Shown here: in pieces, positions 18,326 to 27,051 of the stretch
Layout: each line of letters opens with the position of its first letter
How positions within the stretch are numbered: the stretch's first letter is position 1
Source of the DNA: an uncultured Flavobacteriaceae bacterium
GTDB taxonomy: Bacteria; Bacteroidota; Bacteroidia; Flavobacteriales; Flavobacteriaceae
DNA length: 64,000 nucleotides
Direction of reading: 5' to 3'
Assembly (NCBI GenBank): GCA_947497145.1
Contig: CANMFQ010000009.1
Coordinates: 1-64,000 of the forward strand
The notes under the pieces: model-generated
What the model saw: only the letters and a program-made list of their open reading frames with translations
Database searches by the model: none
Told to the model about the DNA's origin: nothing
Made by a program: the position numbers and the translations under genes

Positions 18326-19405
18326 TTATCGTTTTGCCTTTTGCAACAAATACAAGGCTAGTATACCAAAAAACACATTTGGCACTAAAATAGCCGTTAA
18401 TGGATTAAGACCCGCCTGCTCTGCCAAGGTACTAAAAATACGATCGAAAAAGATAAACACAAAGGCTACCACAATACCAAAAGCAAGGTTTAACCCCATC
18501 CCTCCTCGCCGCTTTATAGAAGCAACTCCTACAGCAATAATCGTCAAAATAAAAACACTTATTGGCAATGCCCAACGCTTGTATTGTACCAACACATAGG
18601 TATTAATATTAGAGGCTCCTTTTTTGCGTTGATCTTCTATAAAACTGTTTAGCTCTATTAAATTTTTAGTTTCAGCCACATATGACACTGGGGTAAGATC
18701 ATTAATATTGAAAGCAAAGAGGGTATCTAAACGCCGTTTTGTTTCAACAATAGCGGTATCGCCAAGTATCTTTCTTTTGCGGTAAGAGGTTAACCGATAC
18801 AGACTATCCTTTTCAAGCCACCTGATACTGGTTGCTGATATTTTAAAATCCAAGATATTACCTTCCTTAAAACGCTCAAAAGTAAAATTAGAACCATTGT
18901 TTCGTGAGGGATCAAAACTACTCACATAAATAAAATCTCGTTCATTTAATTGATTGTAAATATTTTTGGTAATCTGTACTTTATTACCCTTCTTGAGATA
19001 CTTATATTTAAATTCATTAAACCCTTTACTGGCTTTCGGCACAATAAACATGCCCATAAAAAGCATAAAAATTGCTACTATTGAAGCACCTATCATATAT
19101 GGCCTTAAAAAGCGCCCAAAAGAAATTCCTGAGCTTAAAATAGCCACTATCTCCGTATTACTCGCCAATTTTGAGGTAAAGAAAATAACCGATAAAAAAA
19201 GGAATATGGGAAATAATAAATTACCTATGTAAATACTAAAATTACCCAAATAGATGAGCACTTCATTTAATGGCGCTTCATTATCTTGCATTTTGCCAAT
19301 CTGCTCTGCAAGATGTGCCATTATACCAATAGGAACAAATAACAGCAACATCACCGAGAAAGTGAGCAGATACCGCTTGAGTATGTACTTATCTAAGATA
19401 GTCAC
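18326..19405 (-). CDS. LptF/LptG-family permease (YjgP/YjgQ)
   Basis: A 359-residue permease with the family pattern: three membrane helices in the first 110 residues, a periplasmic beta-jellyroll domain (about 120-265) and three C-terminal helices. MTILDKYILKRYLLTF and the segment LVQYKRWALPISVFILTIIAV are characteristic. Members form the LptB2FG complex that extracts lipopolysaccharide from the inner membrane. It starts 2 bases after tgt, so the two are translated from one message. Confidence 0.92.
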   Translation of the reverse strand: MTILDKYILKRYLLTFSVMLLLFVPIGIMAHLAEQIGKMQDNEAPLNEVLIYLGNFSIYIGNLLFPIFLFLSVIFFTSKLASNTEIVAILSSGISFGRFLRPYMIGASIVAIFMLFMGMFIVPKASKGFNEFKYKYLKKGNKVQITKNIYNQLNERDFIYVSSFDPSRNNGSNFTFERFKEGNILDFKISATSIRWLEKDSLYRLTSYRKRKILGDTAIVETKRRLDTLFAFNINDLTPVSYVAETKNLIELNSFIEDQRKKGASNINTYVLVQYKRWALPISVFILTIIAVGVASIKRRGGMGLNLAFGIVVAFVFIFFDRIFSTLAEQAGLNPLTAILVPNVFFGILALYLLQKAKR

Positions 19406-19407
19406 TA

Positions 19408-20538
19408 TTAAAGACGTTTATCCATTTGCTTTACCATTCTATTTTTCCATTCTGTGAAATCACCAGCCAAAATATGTTTTCTGGCTTCACGCGTTAACCA
19501 AAGATAAAAACCTAGGTTGTGTATTGTTGCAATTTGCTTACCCAAATATTCATTGGCAGCAAAAAGATGCCTTAGGTAGGCTTTAGAGTATTCTCTATCA
19601 ACAAAAGTTGTCCCCATTTCATCTAAAGGAGAAAAATCATCTTCCCACTTTTTATTTTTGATATTTATGGTACCGTGTGCCGTAAACAACATACCGTTTC
19701 TAGCATTTCTTGTAGGCATTACACAGTCAAACATATCAATACCCAACGCGATATTTTCTAAAATATTAATTGGCGTACCCACACCCATCAAATACCGAGG
19801 CTTATCTTGGGGCAATACACCGCAAACTACTTCGGTCATCGCATACATTTCTTCAGCAGGCTCCCCAACTGACAATCCGCCAATAGCATTACCCTCGGCT
19901 CCGGCATTGGCAATGTACTCTGCTGATTGAATACGTAAATCTTTATAGGTAGAACCCTGTACTATAGGAAAAAAAGTTTGTTGATAATCATATACCAGTG
20001 GTGTCTTTTCCAAATGTGCAATACAGCGATCTAACCAACGATGCGTCATATGCATTGATCGTTTTGCATAGTTATAATCGCAAGGATAAGGAGTACATTC
20101 ATCAAAAGCCATAATGATATCGGCTCCAATCACCCGTTGTATCTCCATTACATTTTCAGGAGTAAAGGTGTGCATAGAACCATCAATATGCGATTTAAAC
20201 TTCACCCCTTCTTCCTTAATTTTTCTATTTGCAGAAAGCGAATACACTTGATAACCACCGCTATCGGTAAGAATATTACGATCCCATCCCATAAATTTAT
20301 GCAAGCCACCAGCTTGCCGTAAAATATCAATCTTAGGACGTAAAAACAGGTGGTACGTATTTCCTAAAATAATATCGGGGTTTATTTCTTCTTTAAGCTC
20401 TCGCTGGTGTACACCCTTGACAGAGGCAACGGTACCAACGGGCATAAAAATAGGCGTTTCTATAGTGCCATGATCTGTTTTCATGGTTGCCGCCCGCGCT
20501 TTGCTATTTAAATCTGTATGCTGTAAAGTAAATTTCAT
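19408..20538 (-). CDS. tgt: tRNA-guanine transglycosylase
   Basis: A 376-residue enzyme that exchanges G34 of tRNA Asp, Asn, His and Tyr for the queuosine precursor. D92 lies in TDSGGYQ and the nucleophile D271 in FDCVMPTRNARNG; FDECTPYP and IVQGS are also present. The three Cys zinc ligands of E. coli Tgt align with G309, T311 and D314 here, while the His ligand (H340) is kept. From memory, other flavobacterial Tgt proteins share this loss, so it is probably a lineage trait. It heads the operon with the LptF/G-type permease and DMT genes. Confidence 0.96.
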   Translation of the reverse strand: MKFTLQHTDLNSKARAATMKTDHGTIETPIFMPVGTVASVKGVHQRELKEEINPDIILGNTYHLFLRPKIDILRQAGGLHKFMGWDRNILTDSGGYQVYSLSANRKIKEEGVKFKSHIDGSMHTFTPENVMEIQRVIGADIIMAFDECTPYPCDYNYAKRSMHMTHRWLDRCIAHLEKTPLVYDYQQTFFPIVQGSTYKDLRIQSAEYIANAGAEGNAIGGLSVGEPAEEMYAMTEVVCGVLPQDKPRYLMGVGTPINILENIALGIDMFDCVMPTRNARNGMLFTAHGTINIKNKKWEDDFSPLDEMGTTFVDREYSKAYLRHLFAANEYLGKQIATIHNLGFYLWLTREARKHILAGDFTEWKNRMVKQMDKRL

Positions 20539-20554
20539 TTTCTAATAATAGTGA

Positions 20555-20562
20555 CAAATATA
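20555..20562 (-). promoter_or_regulatory. -7 box of the tgt promoter
   Basis: TATATTTG on the minus strand, 17 bases before the tgt start. This implies a very short leader. No clear -33 TTTG is seen at N19. Confidence 0.5.
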
Positions 20563-20835
20563 CCCCTTCCGATTTAAAACCCGAGTTTTTATAATCTTAA
20601 ACAAAACAAAAATATCGATGATTAAATTCTCATTACTCTTTTTGATGCGTAAAGAAACTCACCCCAATAACCATATGTACAATCAATTATCACTTACTTC
20701 ATTTTTAGATTACATCCAAAGTAGTTACGGTCATTGATAGCTAAATCTTGATTTGTACTAGCTTATTATCTGTACTTGCTACTGATAGAAACCCAATAAT
20801 TTCGAACGTGAAAGCGCCCAAAATACGATTGAACC

Positions 20836-21012
20836 CTCCTTATGCAATATAAAAATCTAGTATAGCTTAAAATCACTGCAAACTAAAACGAGTCGATGCG
20901 GTTTTTGATTTGATCAAAATAATCTAGATAGTTATTTAGGAGGCTAAAATTAAGAAAGCACATATTTATTCTATTTTTAAGTTTCATCATGAAGTTCTGT
21001 GGCATTCTATGG
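20836..21012 (+). repeat. Dispersed palindromic repeat, copy C (family R1)
   Basis: Shares GCTTAAAATCACTGCAAA, GCTAAAATTAAGAAAGCA and TCATnATGAAGTTCT with copies A and E in order and spacing, over about 170 bases. Its right end runs just past 20999, the earliest open-frame start of the transketolase gene, which argues for the later start at 21131. The rest of the 20539-20835 gap holds nothing recognisable beyond the tgt promoter. Confidence 0.7.
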
Positions 21013-21130
21013 GTTGAATTACAAATCATGTCAAATTCTTTTGCACCAGTTAATAAAATATAATAACTCCCGCTTGTATACCCAAAAGATTGCCATTACT
21101 TTTGAAAACCATAAACAGAACGTACAAAAA

Positions 21131-21976
21131 ATGGCTAAAATAGAAGAAATACAAGATATCGTTGTTCAAACGCGAAGAGATATTCTGCGCATGGTTCACA
21201 AGGTAAACTCAGGTCACCCTGGTGGCTCTTTGGGATGTACAGAATTTTTAGTAACCCTCTACAATGAGCTAATGGATCTTAATGATGGGTTTGATATGGA
21301 TGGAATTGGCGAAGATCTTTTCTTCTTATCAAACGGTCATATATCACCTGTTTTTTACAGTGTATTGGCTAGAAAGGGCTATTTTGATGTAGACGAATTA
21401 AACACATTTCGTTTGATTGATTCTCGTTTACAAGGGCATCCTACAACCCATGAGGGGCTTCCTGGTGTTCGAATAGCTTCAGGTTCATTAGGACAAGGAA
21501 TGTCTGTTGCTATAGGTGCTGCCCAAGCAAAAAAGCTGAACAACGATCCTAAATTAGTATACAGTCTTCATGGAGATGGTGAATTGCAAGAAGGTCAAAA
21601 CTGGGAAGCAATTATGTATGCTTCAGGTAAAAAAGTAGACAACCTTATTGCTACTATTGATTTAAACGGACAACAAATTGATGGCTCTACCGACACCGTA
21701 CTACCCATGGGCGACCTTAAAGCTAAATTTGAAGCTTTTGATTGGGAAGTTCTTGAAATTAAGGAAGGCAATGACGTACAAGCAATACTAAATGGCATGC
21801 AAGAAGCCAAAAACAAAACAGGCAAAGGAAAACCCGTTTGTGTATTGCTACATACTGTAATGGGTAATGGCGTAGATTTTATGATGCACACCCATGCATG
21901 GCACGGTAAAGCTCCTAGTGACGAACAGCTAGCAACCGCTTTAGAACAAAATGCTGAAACTTTAGGAGATTATTAA
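21131..21976 (+). CDS. Transketolase, N-terminal subunit
   Basis: The frame is open from 20999 (GTG), but ATG at 21131 (MAKIEEIQDIVVQTRRD) matches the family start and avoids the R1 repeat; this gives 281 residues. It is the thiamine diphosphate-binding half of a split transketolase: KVNSGHPGGSLGCTEFL, LSNGHISPVFYSVLA, GSLGQGMSVAIGAA and GDGELQEGQNWEA (the GDG...N motif). It works with the next gene in the non-oxidative pentose phosphate pathway. Confidence 0.93.
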   Translation: MAKIEEIQDIVVQTRRDILRMVHKVNSGHPGGSLGCTEFLVTLYNELMDLNDGFDMDGIGEDLFFLSNGHISPVFYSVLARKGYFDVDELNTFRLIDSRLQGHPTTHEGLPGVRIASGSLGQGMSVAIGAAQAKKLNNDPKLVYSLHGDGELQEGQNWEAIMYASGKKVDNLIATIDLNGQQIDGSTDTVLPMGDLKAKFEAFDWEVLEIKEGNDVQAILNGMQEAKNKTGKGKPVCVLLHTVMGNGVDFMMHTHAWHGKAPSDEQLATALEQNAETLGDY

Positions 21977-22166
21977 AATCATATCAATAACCGTAAAGAT
22001 TTGATAATCTTACTAGGTTTCGATAATGAGCATTAAAAAATAGAAATACAACAAATCAAACTCCTCCTTTGAGGGGTCGGTAACAAAGCATTGCAAACCA
22101 TTATAACAAGTCATAAAAAGCGCAAATGGTGTAACTAGAGCCGACCTAAAAACAATAACAATACAG

Positions 22167-23120
22167 ATGAAAAAATACGTAGATCAAGGCAAGAACGATA
22201 CAAGAAGTGGTTTTGGAGCGGGAATGACCGAACTAGGAAGAACAAACCCCAAAGTAGTAGCACTATGTGCCGATTTGATAGGGTCTTTAAAGATTCAACA
22301 ATTTATTGATGAAAATCCTGATCGTTTTTTTCAAATAGGTATTGCAGAAGCTAATATGATGGGGATTGCTGCCGGTCTTACTATTGGCGGAAAAATACCT
22401 TTTACAGGTACGTTTGCCAATTTTTCAACAGGTAGAGTTTATGATCAAATACGCCAATCAATTGCCTATTCGGGTAAAAATGTAAAAATATGTGCTTCAC
22501 ATGCTGGTATTACTTTAGGTGAAGATGGTGCTACACATCAAATTTTAGAAGATATAGGACTTATGAAAATGCTACCAGGCATGGTAGTGATTAACCCTTG
22601 TGATTACAACCAAACAAAGGCTGCTACCATTGCTATTGCTGATTACGAAGGACCTGTTTATTTGCGTTTTGGAAGACCTAAAGTAGCCAATTTTACACCC
22701 GTTGATCAAAAATTTGAAATTGGAAAAGCCGTTATGCTAAATGAAGGTACTGATGTAACTATTGTTGCCACTGGTCATTTGGTATGGGAGGCATTACAGG
22801 CTGCTGAAGCTTTAGAAACGCAAGGTGTTTCTGCTGAGGTAATCAACATTCACACAATAAAACCTTTGGATGACGAAGCAATACTAAAATCTGTTAAAAA
22901 AACAGGATGTATTGTAACTACTGAAGAACACAACTATTTAGGTGGATTAGGTGAGAGCATATCAGGCTTACTAGCTACACAGCACCCAACCCCTCAAGAA
23001 TTTGTAGCAACGCAAGATACTTTTGGCGAAAGCGGTACACCAGCGCAACTTATGGAGAAATATGGCCTTAACAATAAAGCTATAGAAAAAGCCGTTTTAA
23101 AAGTGTTGAAGAGAAAATGA
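22167..23120 (+). CDS. Transketolase, C-terminal subunit
   Basis: A 317-residue protein carrying the pyrimidine-binding and C-terminal domains of transketolase. Key segments are FFQIGIAEANMMGIAAGL (with the catalytic Glu), SHAGITLGEDGATHQILEDI and YLRFGRPKV, then TTEEHNYLGGLG in the last domain. It forms the active enzyme with the N-terminal subunit 190 bases upstream. The gap between them holds no gene and no clear terminator, so co-transcription is likely. Confidence 0.93.
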   Translation: MKKYVDQGKNDTRSGFGAGMTELGRTNPKVVALCADLIGSLKIQQFIDENPDRFFQIGIAEANMMGIAAGLTIGGKIPFTGTFANFSTGRVYDQIRQSIAYSGKNVKICASHAGITLGEDGATHQILEDIGLMKMLPGMVVINPCDYNQTKAATIAIADYEGPVYLRFGRPKVANFTPVDQKFEIGKAVMLNEGTDVTIVATGHLVWEALQAAEALETQGVSAEVINIHTIKPLDDEAILKSVKKTGCIVTTEEHNYLGGLGESISGLLATQHPTPQEFVATQDTFGESGTPAQLMEKYGLNNKAIEKAVLKVLKRK

Positions 23121-23177
23121 AAAACTGGTATCTTTTTTGATGCTACCTAAATTCAACACGCTCAAAAAGAACACATT

Positions 23178-23768
23178 ATGAAAAAAGCGCTTCTTCTAGC
23201 GGTTTTTGCTATGGCTAGCATTACCGCGTTTTCGCAAAAAGAATCAGGATTTGGTATTAAAGGAGGTCTAAACTACACGGGAAATGGCGATTATTTTAAA
23301 TCAATAAATGCCGCTGCCCAACAACCTGACCAAAACGTTGGGTATCATGTAGGTTTGTTTGGAAAAATAAATCTCAGTCCGTTTTACATTCGCCCAGAGC
23401 TTACGTATTCCCAAACAAAATCTACCTATGAAGATAGTGCGCTAAACCTAAGCAAGCTTGATTTGCCCATTTTAGTAGGACTAAAAATCATAGGGCCAGT
23501 TCATATTTTTGCTGGCCCGTCGTTTCAATACATTCTCAAATCAGAGTTTGAAGGTATCAACATTAATGATATAGAAAAAGACTTTACTTTGAACGCTCAT
23601 TTTGGTGCCGGAGTGCATTTAGGTAAGTTTGGCATTGATCTACGATATGAAAGAGGGCTTAATGAAAATGAGGCCAAATTCATCAATAGTAATATTACAA
23701 ATTTACCCGAAAGCAGGATAGATACCAGAAACAGTCAGTTGATTTTAAGTCTATCGCTTACTTTATAA
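23178..23768 (+). CDS. Outer-membrane beta-barrel protein
   Basis: A 196-residue protein with a signal peptide (MKKALLLAVFAMASITAFSQ) and the pattern of an eight-stranded barrel of the PorT/OmpA-like type: FGIKGGLNYTG, VGYHVGLFGKI, FYIRPELTYSQ, LDLPILVGLK and FGIDLRYERGL, ending in alternating hydrophobic residues (QLILSLSLTL). A structural or small-porin role is likely. It follows the transketolase C subunit by 57 bases. Confidence 0.85.
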   Translation: MKKALLLAVFAMASITAFSQKESGFGIKGGLNYTGNGDYFKSINAAAQQPDQNVGYHVGLFGKINLSPFYIRPELTYSQTKSTYEDSALNLSKLDLPILVGLKIIGPVHIFAGPSFQYILKSEFEGININDIEKDFTLNAHFGAGVHLGKFGIDLRYERGLNENEAKFINSNITNLPESRIDTRNSQLILSLSLTL

Positions 23769-23840
23769 AATGCACCTAACGAGTATATTTAGACCTGCCA
23801 ATTTTTAGAAGTACTAATAAACTCTCTTAAGGGAGTTTAA

Positions 23841-23984
23841 TTGCAATGCTATAGCCAAGAGCCTAACACCTCTAAACGTGCCTCTACATATTTTTTTAGA
23901 AGTGCACCTCGTACTCTTGATGAAGAATATCCATTAGATAATTCCATAGAAACTGTACAATTAAAAGTGGTTTTTATCAAATAA
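23841..23984 (+). pseudogene. Possible gene remnant, C-terminal fragment
   Basis: A 47-codon frame directly after an in-frame TAA, with no ATG. It would encode a tail ending VQLKVVFIK before TAA, with a polar stretch STYFFRSAPRTLDEEY. The composition looks protein-like, unlike the flanking AT-rich sequence, but no family is recognised. It may be the end of a decayed gene. Nothing else in 23769-24150 looks coding; a 9-base inverted repeat lies at 23820-23840. Confidence 0.25.
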
Positions 23985-24156
23985 CAATATATTCTGATCT
24001 CAAAACACCCGAAAAACAAATCATTACCCTACCTTTTTTAACCGACCGAACTACTATGCGACATCTTATAAAAAAACCTATTTAAATACACTTTAAAAAC
24101 GCATATCAACGTCTTAATACTTAAAGACCCTATTACGAAGTCGTATACGTATAAAA

Positions 24157-24196
24157 CAAAAAAAGCCTTGAAGCGACGCTTCAAGGCTTTTTTTTG
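24157..24196 (-). terminator. Bidirectional Rho-independent terminator
   Basis: AAAGCCTTGAAGCG and CGCTTCAAGGCTTT form a perfect stem with A-runs and T-runs on both sides. It lies 16 bases past the stop of the minus-strand FKBP gene and also faces the plus-strand barrel gene. Confidence 0.9.
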
Positions 24197-24211
24197 TGTA
24201 TTACAATATTA

Positions 24212-25174
24212 TTATTCACATGCATCCCTATCCAAGTGATCTGGAATACCATCACGATCACAATCAGGGAAAATCACCATTCCATTATCATCCTTTTGAA
24301 TCTCTCCATCAATTTTGATTTCATCAATTGTAAGAATACCATCTTCATCATCATCGGTATCATTATGATTTGGGCGAAATACGTTAAATGGCTCAAGCTC
24401 ACTATCTGTATTATCATTGTTTAAATTACCATCACCATCTAAATCTTCTTGAATAGATGGAATACCATCGCCATCAAAATCGGTATCCATTTCAAAAGAC
24501 AACAAATCAATTTTAAAAATTATTGGGGTATATGCTGGAATAGATCCTTGTGAGCTAGAAAAATAACCCAGTCCTGAAGGTATAAAAATAGCTCCAACAC
24601 CATAGTCCTCATAACTCACTGTACCATCGCCATTTTCCATAGGAGCTCCTCCTACGTTAAATTTCTCAACTCCATTAGCAAATCCTTTAACAACACCTCC
24701 CGACAAATAAAAATTCACTGGCACCCTAGAAGCATCAAATAGCGCTCCGTTAAACAACGAGCCTTCATAACTTACAGCTGCATTATCTCCAATTGTAGGA
24801 CTCTCTCCTACTCCTTCTCTTGCAACTAAATAATACAGTGTATGCTCTACTTCCTCGCCATCAGTTCTTCCAAAAGTTGAAGAAAACTCGGTGATTTTCT
24901 GGCTTTGCACTTGATTAATTAGCGCCGTTTTATTGGCATTATCACCAGCAATGGTATCAAATACAATTTTAAAGTCAAAATCTGCTGATGGGTTTTCAAA
25001 TTCCTCATAATTGTAAAAATGTGTGCTAAGATATTCACGAATTTCCGCATCATCTTCTACAGCAACTTCACTCAACAATCTTGGAGGTACAACATCTACA
25101 TCATCATCATCTTTTTTACATGACCATGTTATTAGTAGTAATAAAAAAAAGCCAACTATTCGATTCATTTTCAT
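24212..25174 (-). CDS. FKBP-type peptidyl-prolyl isomerase lipoprotein with acidic Ca-binding tail
   Basis: A 320-residue lipoprotein with a type II signal (LLLLITWSC, cysteine at about residue 19) followed by KKDDDD. The centre (about 130-225) is an FKBP domain with AAVSYEGSLFNGALFDAS and VVKGFANGVEKFNVGG, although several active-site aromatic residues are not obvious. The C-terminus has Asp-rich repeats (DFDGDGIPSIQEDLDGDG, DTDDDEDG, DCDRDGIPDHLDRD) of the thrombospondin type 3 kind, expected to bind calcium. It probably folds envelope proteins. A start at the second Met (25168) is equally possible. Confidence 0.88.
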   Translation of the reverse strand: MKMNRIVGFFLLLLITWSCKKDDDDVDVVPPRLLSEVAVEDDAEIREYLSTHFYNYEEFENPSADFDFKIVFDTIAGDNANKTALINQVQSQKITEFSSTFGRTDGEEVEHTLYYLVAREGVGESPTIGDNAAVSYEGSLFNGALFDASRVPVNFYLSGGVVKGFANGVEKFNVGGAPMENGDGTVSYEDYGVGAIFIPSGLGYFSSSQGSIPAYTPIIFKIDLLSFEMDTDFDGDGIPSIQEDLDGDGNLNNDNTDSELEPFNVFRPNHNDTDDDEDGILTIDEIKIDGEIQKDDNGMVIFPDCDRDGIPDHLDRDACE

Positions 25175-25252
25175 CTATTCGTTATTAAGGTCGGCAAGAT
25201 ACAATTTTCCCCTATTTTTGCTGAGAACCTTAACAAAGATTTTTAATTCAAT

Positions 25253-25645
25253 ATGCGCATCGACAAATTCTTGTGGGCTACTCGGTATTTTAAGACCCGA
25301 AATATTGGCACTACAGCCTGTAAAAAAGGGCACGTTAAAATTAATGGACAAGTTGTAAAACCATCTCGAGAGGTATATCCCACGGATAAAATTATAGTTC
25401 GTAAAAATCAAATAAACTACGAATTGATTGTTTTAGACATCCCTAAGAGTCGTGTTGGCGCCAAATTAGTAGCGCTATACTGCACAGATGTAACACCAAA
25501 AGATGCTTTTGAACACAATGAACTATTGCAATATTCTAAAGATTACTACAGAAAAAAAGGCATTGGAAGACCTACGAAAAAAGACAGAAGAGAAATAGAT
25601 GAGTATACGGCAATGCCTTCTGATAATTTTGAGGAAGAAGAATAA
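25253..25645 (+). CDS. S4-domain RNA-binding protein (Hsp15-like)
   Basis: A 130-residue basic protein with an S4 domain in its first 60 residues (MRIDKFLWATRYFKTR, KGHVKINGQVVKPSREV). The family includes Hsp15, which binds stalled 50S subunits carrying nascent tRNA. The C-terminal half, with RKKGIGRPTKKDRREID, is charged and typical of the Bacteroidota form. It is transcribed divergently from the FKBP gene, with 78 bases between. Confidence 0.9.
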   Translation: MRIDKFLWATRYFKTRNIGTTACKKGHVKINGQVVKPSREVYPTDKIIVRKNQINYELIVLDIPKSRVGAKLVALYCTDVTPKDAFEHNELLQYSKDYYRKKGIGRPTKKDRREIDEYTAMPSDNFEEEE

Positions 25646-25722
25646 AACACTTTTTTTTAGTATTTTTTTAAACACTACAGACAAAAATTCACTTCAAAAC
25701 AGTAGATAAATGAAGGTTTCTT

Positions 25723-25730
25723 TATCTTTG
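25723..25730 (+). promoter_or_regulatory. -7 box, TATCTTTG
   Basis: TATCTTTG fits TAnnTTTG, 23 bases before the phosphoribosyltransferase start. The -33 element is not evident. Confidence 0.4.
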
Positions 25731-25752
25731 AACATCAAATTAATAGCTAGCT

Positions 25753-26250
25753 ATGCAAAATAAAATTTTGTCTCACGAGCAAATACAACATAAAGTAAGA
25801 CGTATTGCCTATCAAATTTATGAGGCCAATGTAACTGAAACAGAAATCATTATAGCAGGTATTGATGGTGGCGGTCTAAATTTTGCAAAAAAAATACAAA
25901 AAGTATTGCAAAACATAACCGACGCTAATGTATTACTTTGTAAAGTCAGTATGAATAAGCATAATCCGCTAGAAAGTGGTGTAAAAACCTCTATTGAAGA
26001 AAAGGACTATACCAACAAGTCTATTGTTTTGGTTGATGACGTTTTGAATTCAGGCACTACCCTCATTTATGGTGTACTTCATTTCTTAAAAACTCCTGTG
26101 AAGCAATTAAAAACAGCTGTATTGGTCAACAGAAATCATAAAAAATACCCTGTAAAGGCTGATTATAAAGGTATTTCGCTGTCTACATCATTACAAGAAC
26201 ATATTGAGGTCGCATTTAAACCTAAAAATGATGCGGTCTATTTAACTTAG
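25753..26250 (+). CDS. Phosphoribosyltransferase-domain protein
   Basis: A 165-residue type I phosphoribosyltransferase. The PRPP-binding motif IVLVDDVLNSGTTL (about residues 95-108) and the early IIIAGIDGGGLNFAKKI are clear. The general form is close to PyrR or a hypoxanthine/uracil type, but base specificity cannot be read from the sequence. Its end overlaps the convergent shikimate kinase gene by 9 bases. Confidence 0.88.
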   Translation: MQNKILSHEQIQHKVRRIAYQIYEANVTETEIIIAGIDGGGLNFAKKIQKVLQNITDANVLLCKVSMNKHNPLESGVKTSIEEKDYTNKSIVLVDDVLNSGTTLIYGVLHFLKTPVKQLKTAVLVNRNHKKYPVKADYKGISLSTSLQEHIEVAFKPKNDAVYLT

Positions 26251-26757
26251 TAAGGCTTTAATTTCGTCTACTATCACATCAGGACTTTTTTCATCACATG
26301 CCACCTTATGATTTGCTTGAGAATAGTAAAAACTACGCTCAAACAAGTGCTTTCCAATAAATTCAAACAGTTCCTCATCAGGAGTATTTTTGATAAGTGG
26401 TCGCGCTTCTTTTTCTGTTGACAAACGTTTTGCTAAAGCCGGTATAGAAACTTTTAAATAAATAGCATTGGGCGTTGCTTCAGAAATTGCATGCATGTTA
26501 TTGGCATAACAAGGCGTACCACCACCAATAGCGAGCACAAAATTATCGTCAGTAGTCAAGATAGTCCGCAAGCTTTCTGCTTCCTTTTTTCGAAAATATA
26601 TCTCACCCTTTTCTGAAAATATATCATTTATGGCACTACCCTCATCTTTTACGATGTAGTCATCTAAATCTACAAACCTTACTTTCAACGCAGTAGCTAA
26701 TAATTTTCCAATTGTAGACTTACCACTTCCCATATACCCTAACAAAACAATTTTCAT
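26242..26757 (-). CDS. aroK: Shikimate kinase
   Basis: A 171-residue kinase that phosphorylates shikimate in aromatic amino acid synthesis. Walker A is GYMGSGKSTIGK (residues 7-18), with FVDLDDYI (shikimate-binding Asp), FRKKEAESL, IGGGTPCY and the lid RPLIKNT. The length is normal. It converges on the phosphoribosyltransferase gene with an overlapping stop region. Confidence 0.95.
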   Translation of the reverse strand: MKIVLLGYMGSGKSTIGKLLATALKVRFVDLDDYIVKDEGSAINDIFSEKGEIYFRKKEAESLRTILTTDDNFVLAIGGGTPCYANNMHAISEATPNAIYLKVSIPALAKRLSTEKEARPLIKNTPDEELFEFIGKHLFERSFYYSQANHKVACDEKSPDVIVDEIKALLS

Positions 26758-26828
26758 CCTTCTAATTTTTGTAAAATTGAGTCAAATATGATTGATTTCA
26801 AAAAAAAATAATTTTTTTTTAAAATCTC

Positions 26829-26859
26829 CTTGTGAAATAAATTAATGCTCTTATATTTG
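26829..26859 (+). promoter_or_regulatory. tRNA-Lys promoter
   Basis: CTTG (26829-26832), exactly 19 bases, then TATATTTG (26852-26859) and the discriminator CACCCGCTAAGGG. The stretch TATATTTGCACCCGCT is identical to the proximal rRNA promoter. The expected start is about 35 bases before the tRNA. Confidence 0.8.
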
Positions 26860-26894
26860 CACCCGCTAAGGGAAAAACTTAGTGTTGAAATAAT

Positions 26895-26970
26895 GACCTG
26901 GTAGCTCAGTTGGTAGAGCATCTCCCTTTTAAGGAGAGGGTCCTGGGTTCGAGCCCCAGCCCGGTCACCA
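26895..26970 (+). tRNA. tRNA-Lys (anticodon TTT)
   Basis: A 76-base gene with CCA encoded. The D arm is GCTC-AGTTGGTA-GAGC. The anticodon arm is TCTCC-CTTTTAA-GGAGA, giving anticodon TTT, and the T arm is CTGGG-TTCGAGC-CCCAG. The acceptor stem GACCTGG/CCCGGTC has one T-C mismatch at position 5. It has its own promoter and a terminator directly after. Confidence 0.97.
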
Positions 26971-26978
26971 GTTAAAAC

Positions 26979-27015
26979 AAAAACCTTGTTAATCAAAAGA
27001 TTAACAAGGTTTTTT
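26979..27015 (+). terminator. Terminator of the tRNA-Lys gene
   Basis: AAACCTTGTTAATC, loop AAAA, then GATTAACAAGGTTT and a T-run. It starts 10 bases after the tRNA CCA and also has A-runs suited to ending the minus-strand fabH transcript from the other side. Confidence 0.9.
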
Positions 27016-27051
27016 ACTTTTTAGCAATTTTTAAATTTACATGTATTCAAA

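Noticed and set aside
20999-21130. Longer N-terminus for the transketolase subunit
   Set aside because: The extra 44 codons start at GTG inside an R1 repeat, and the family start matches MAKIEEIQ at 21131.
26754-26996. 80-residue minus-strand open frame with GDRAGARTQDPLLKRE
   Set aside because: It lies across the tRNA-Lys gene; this peptide is the well-known false translation of a tRNA on the opposite strand.
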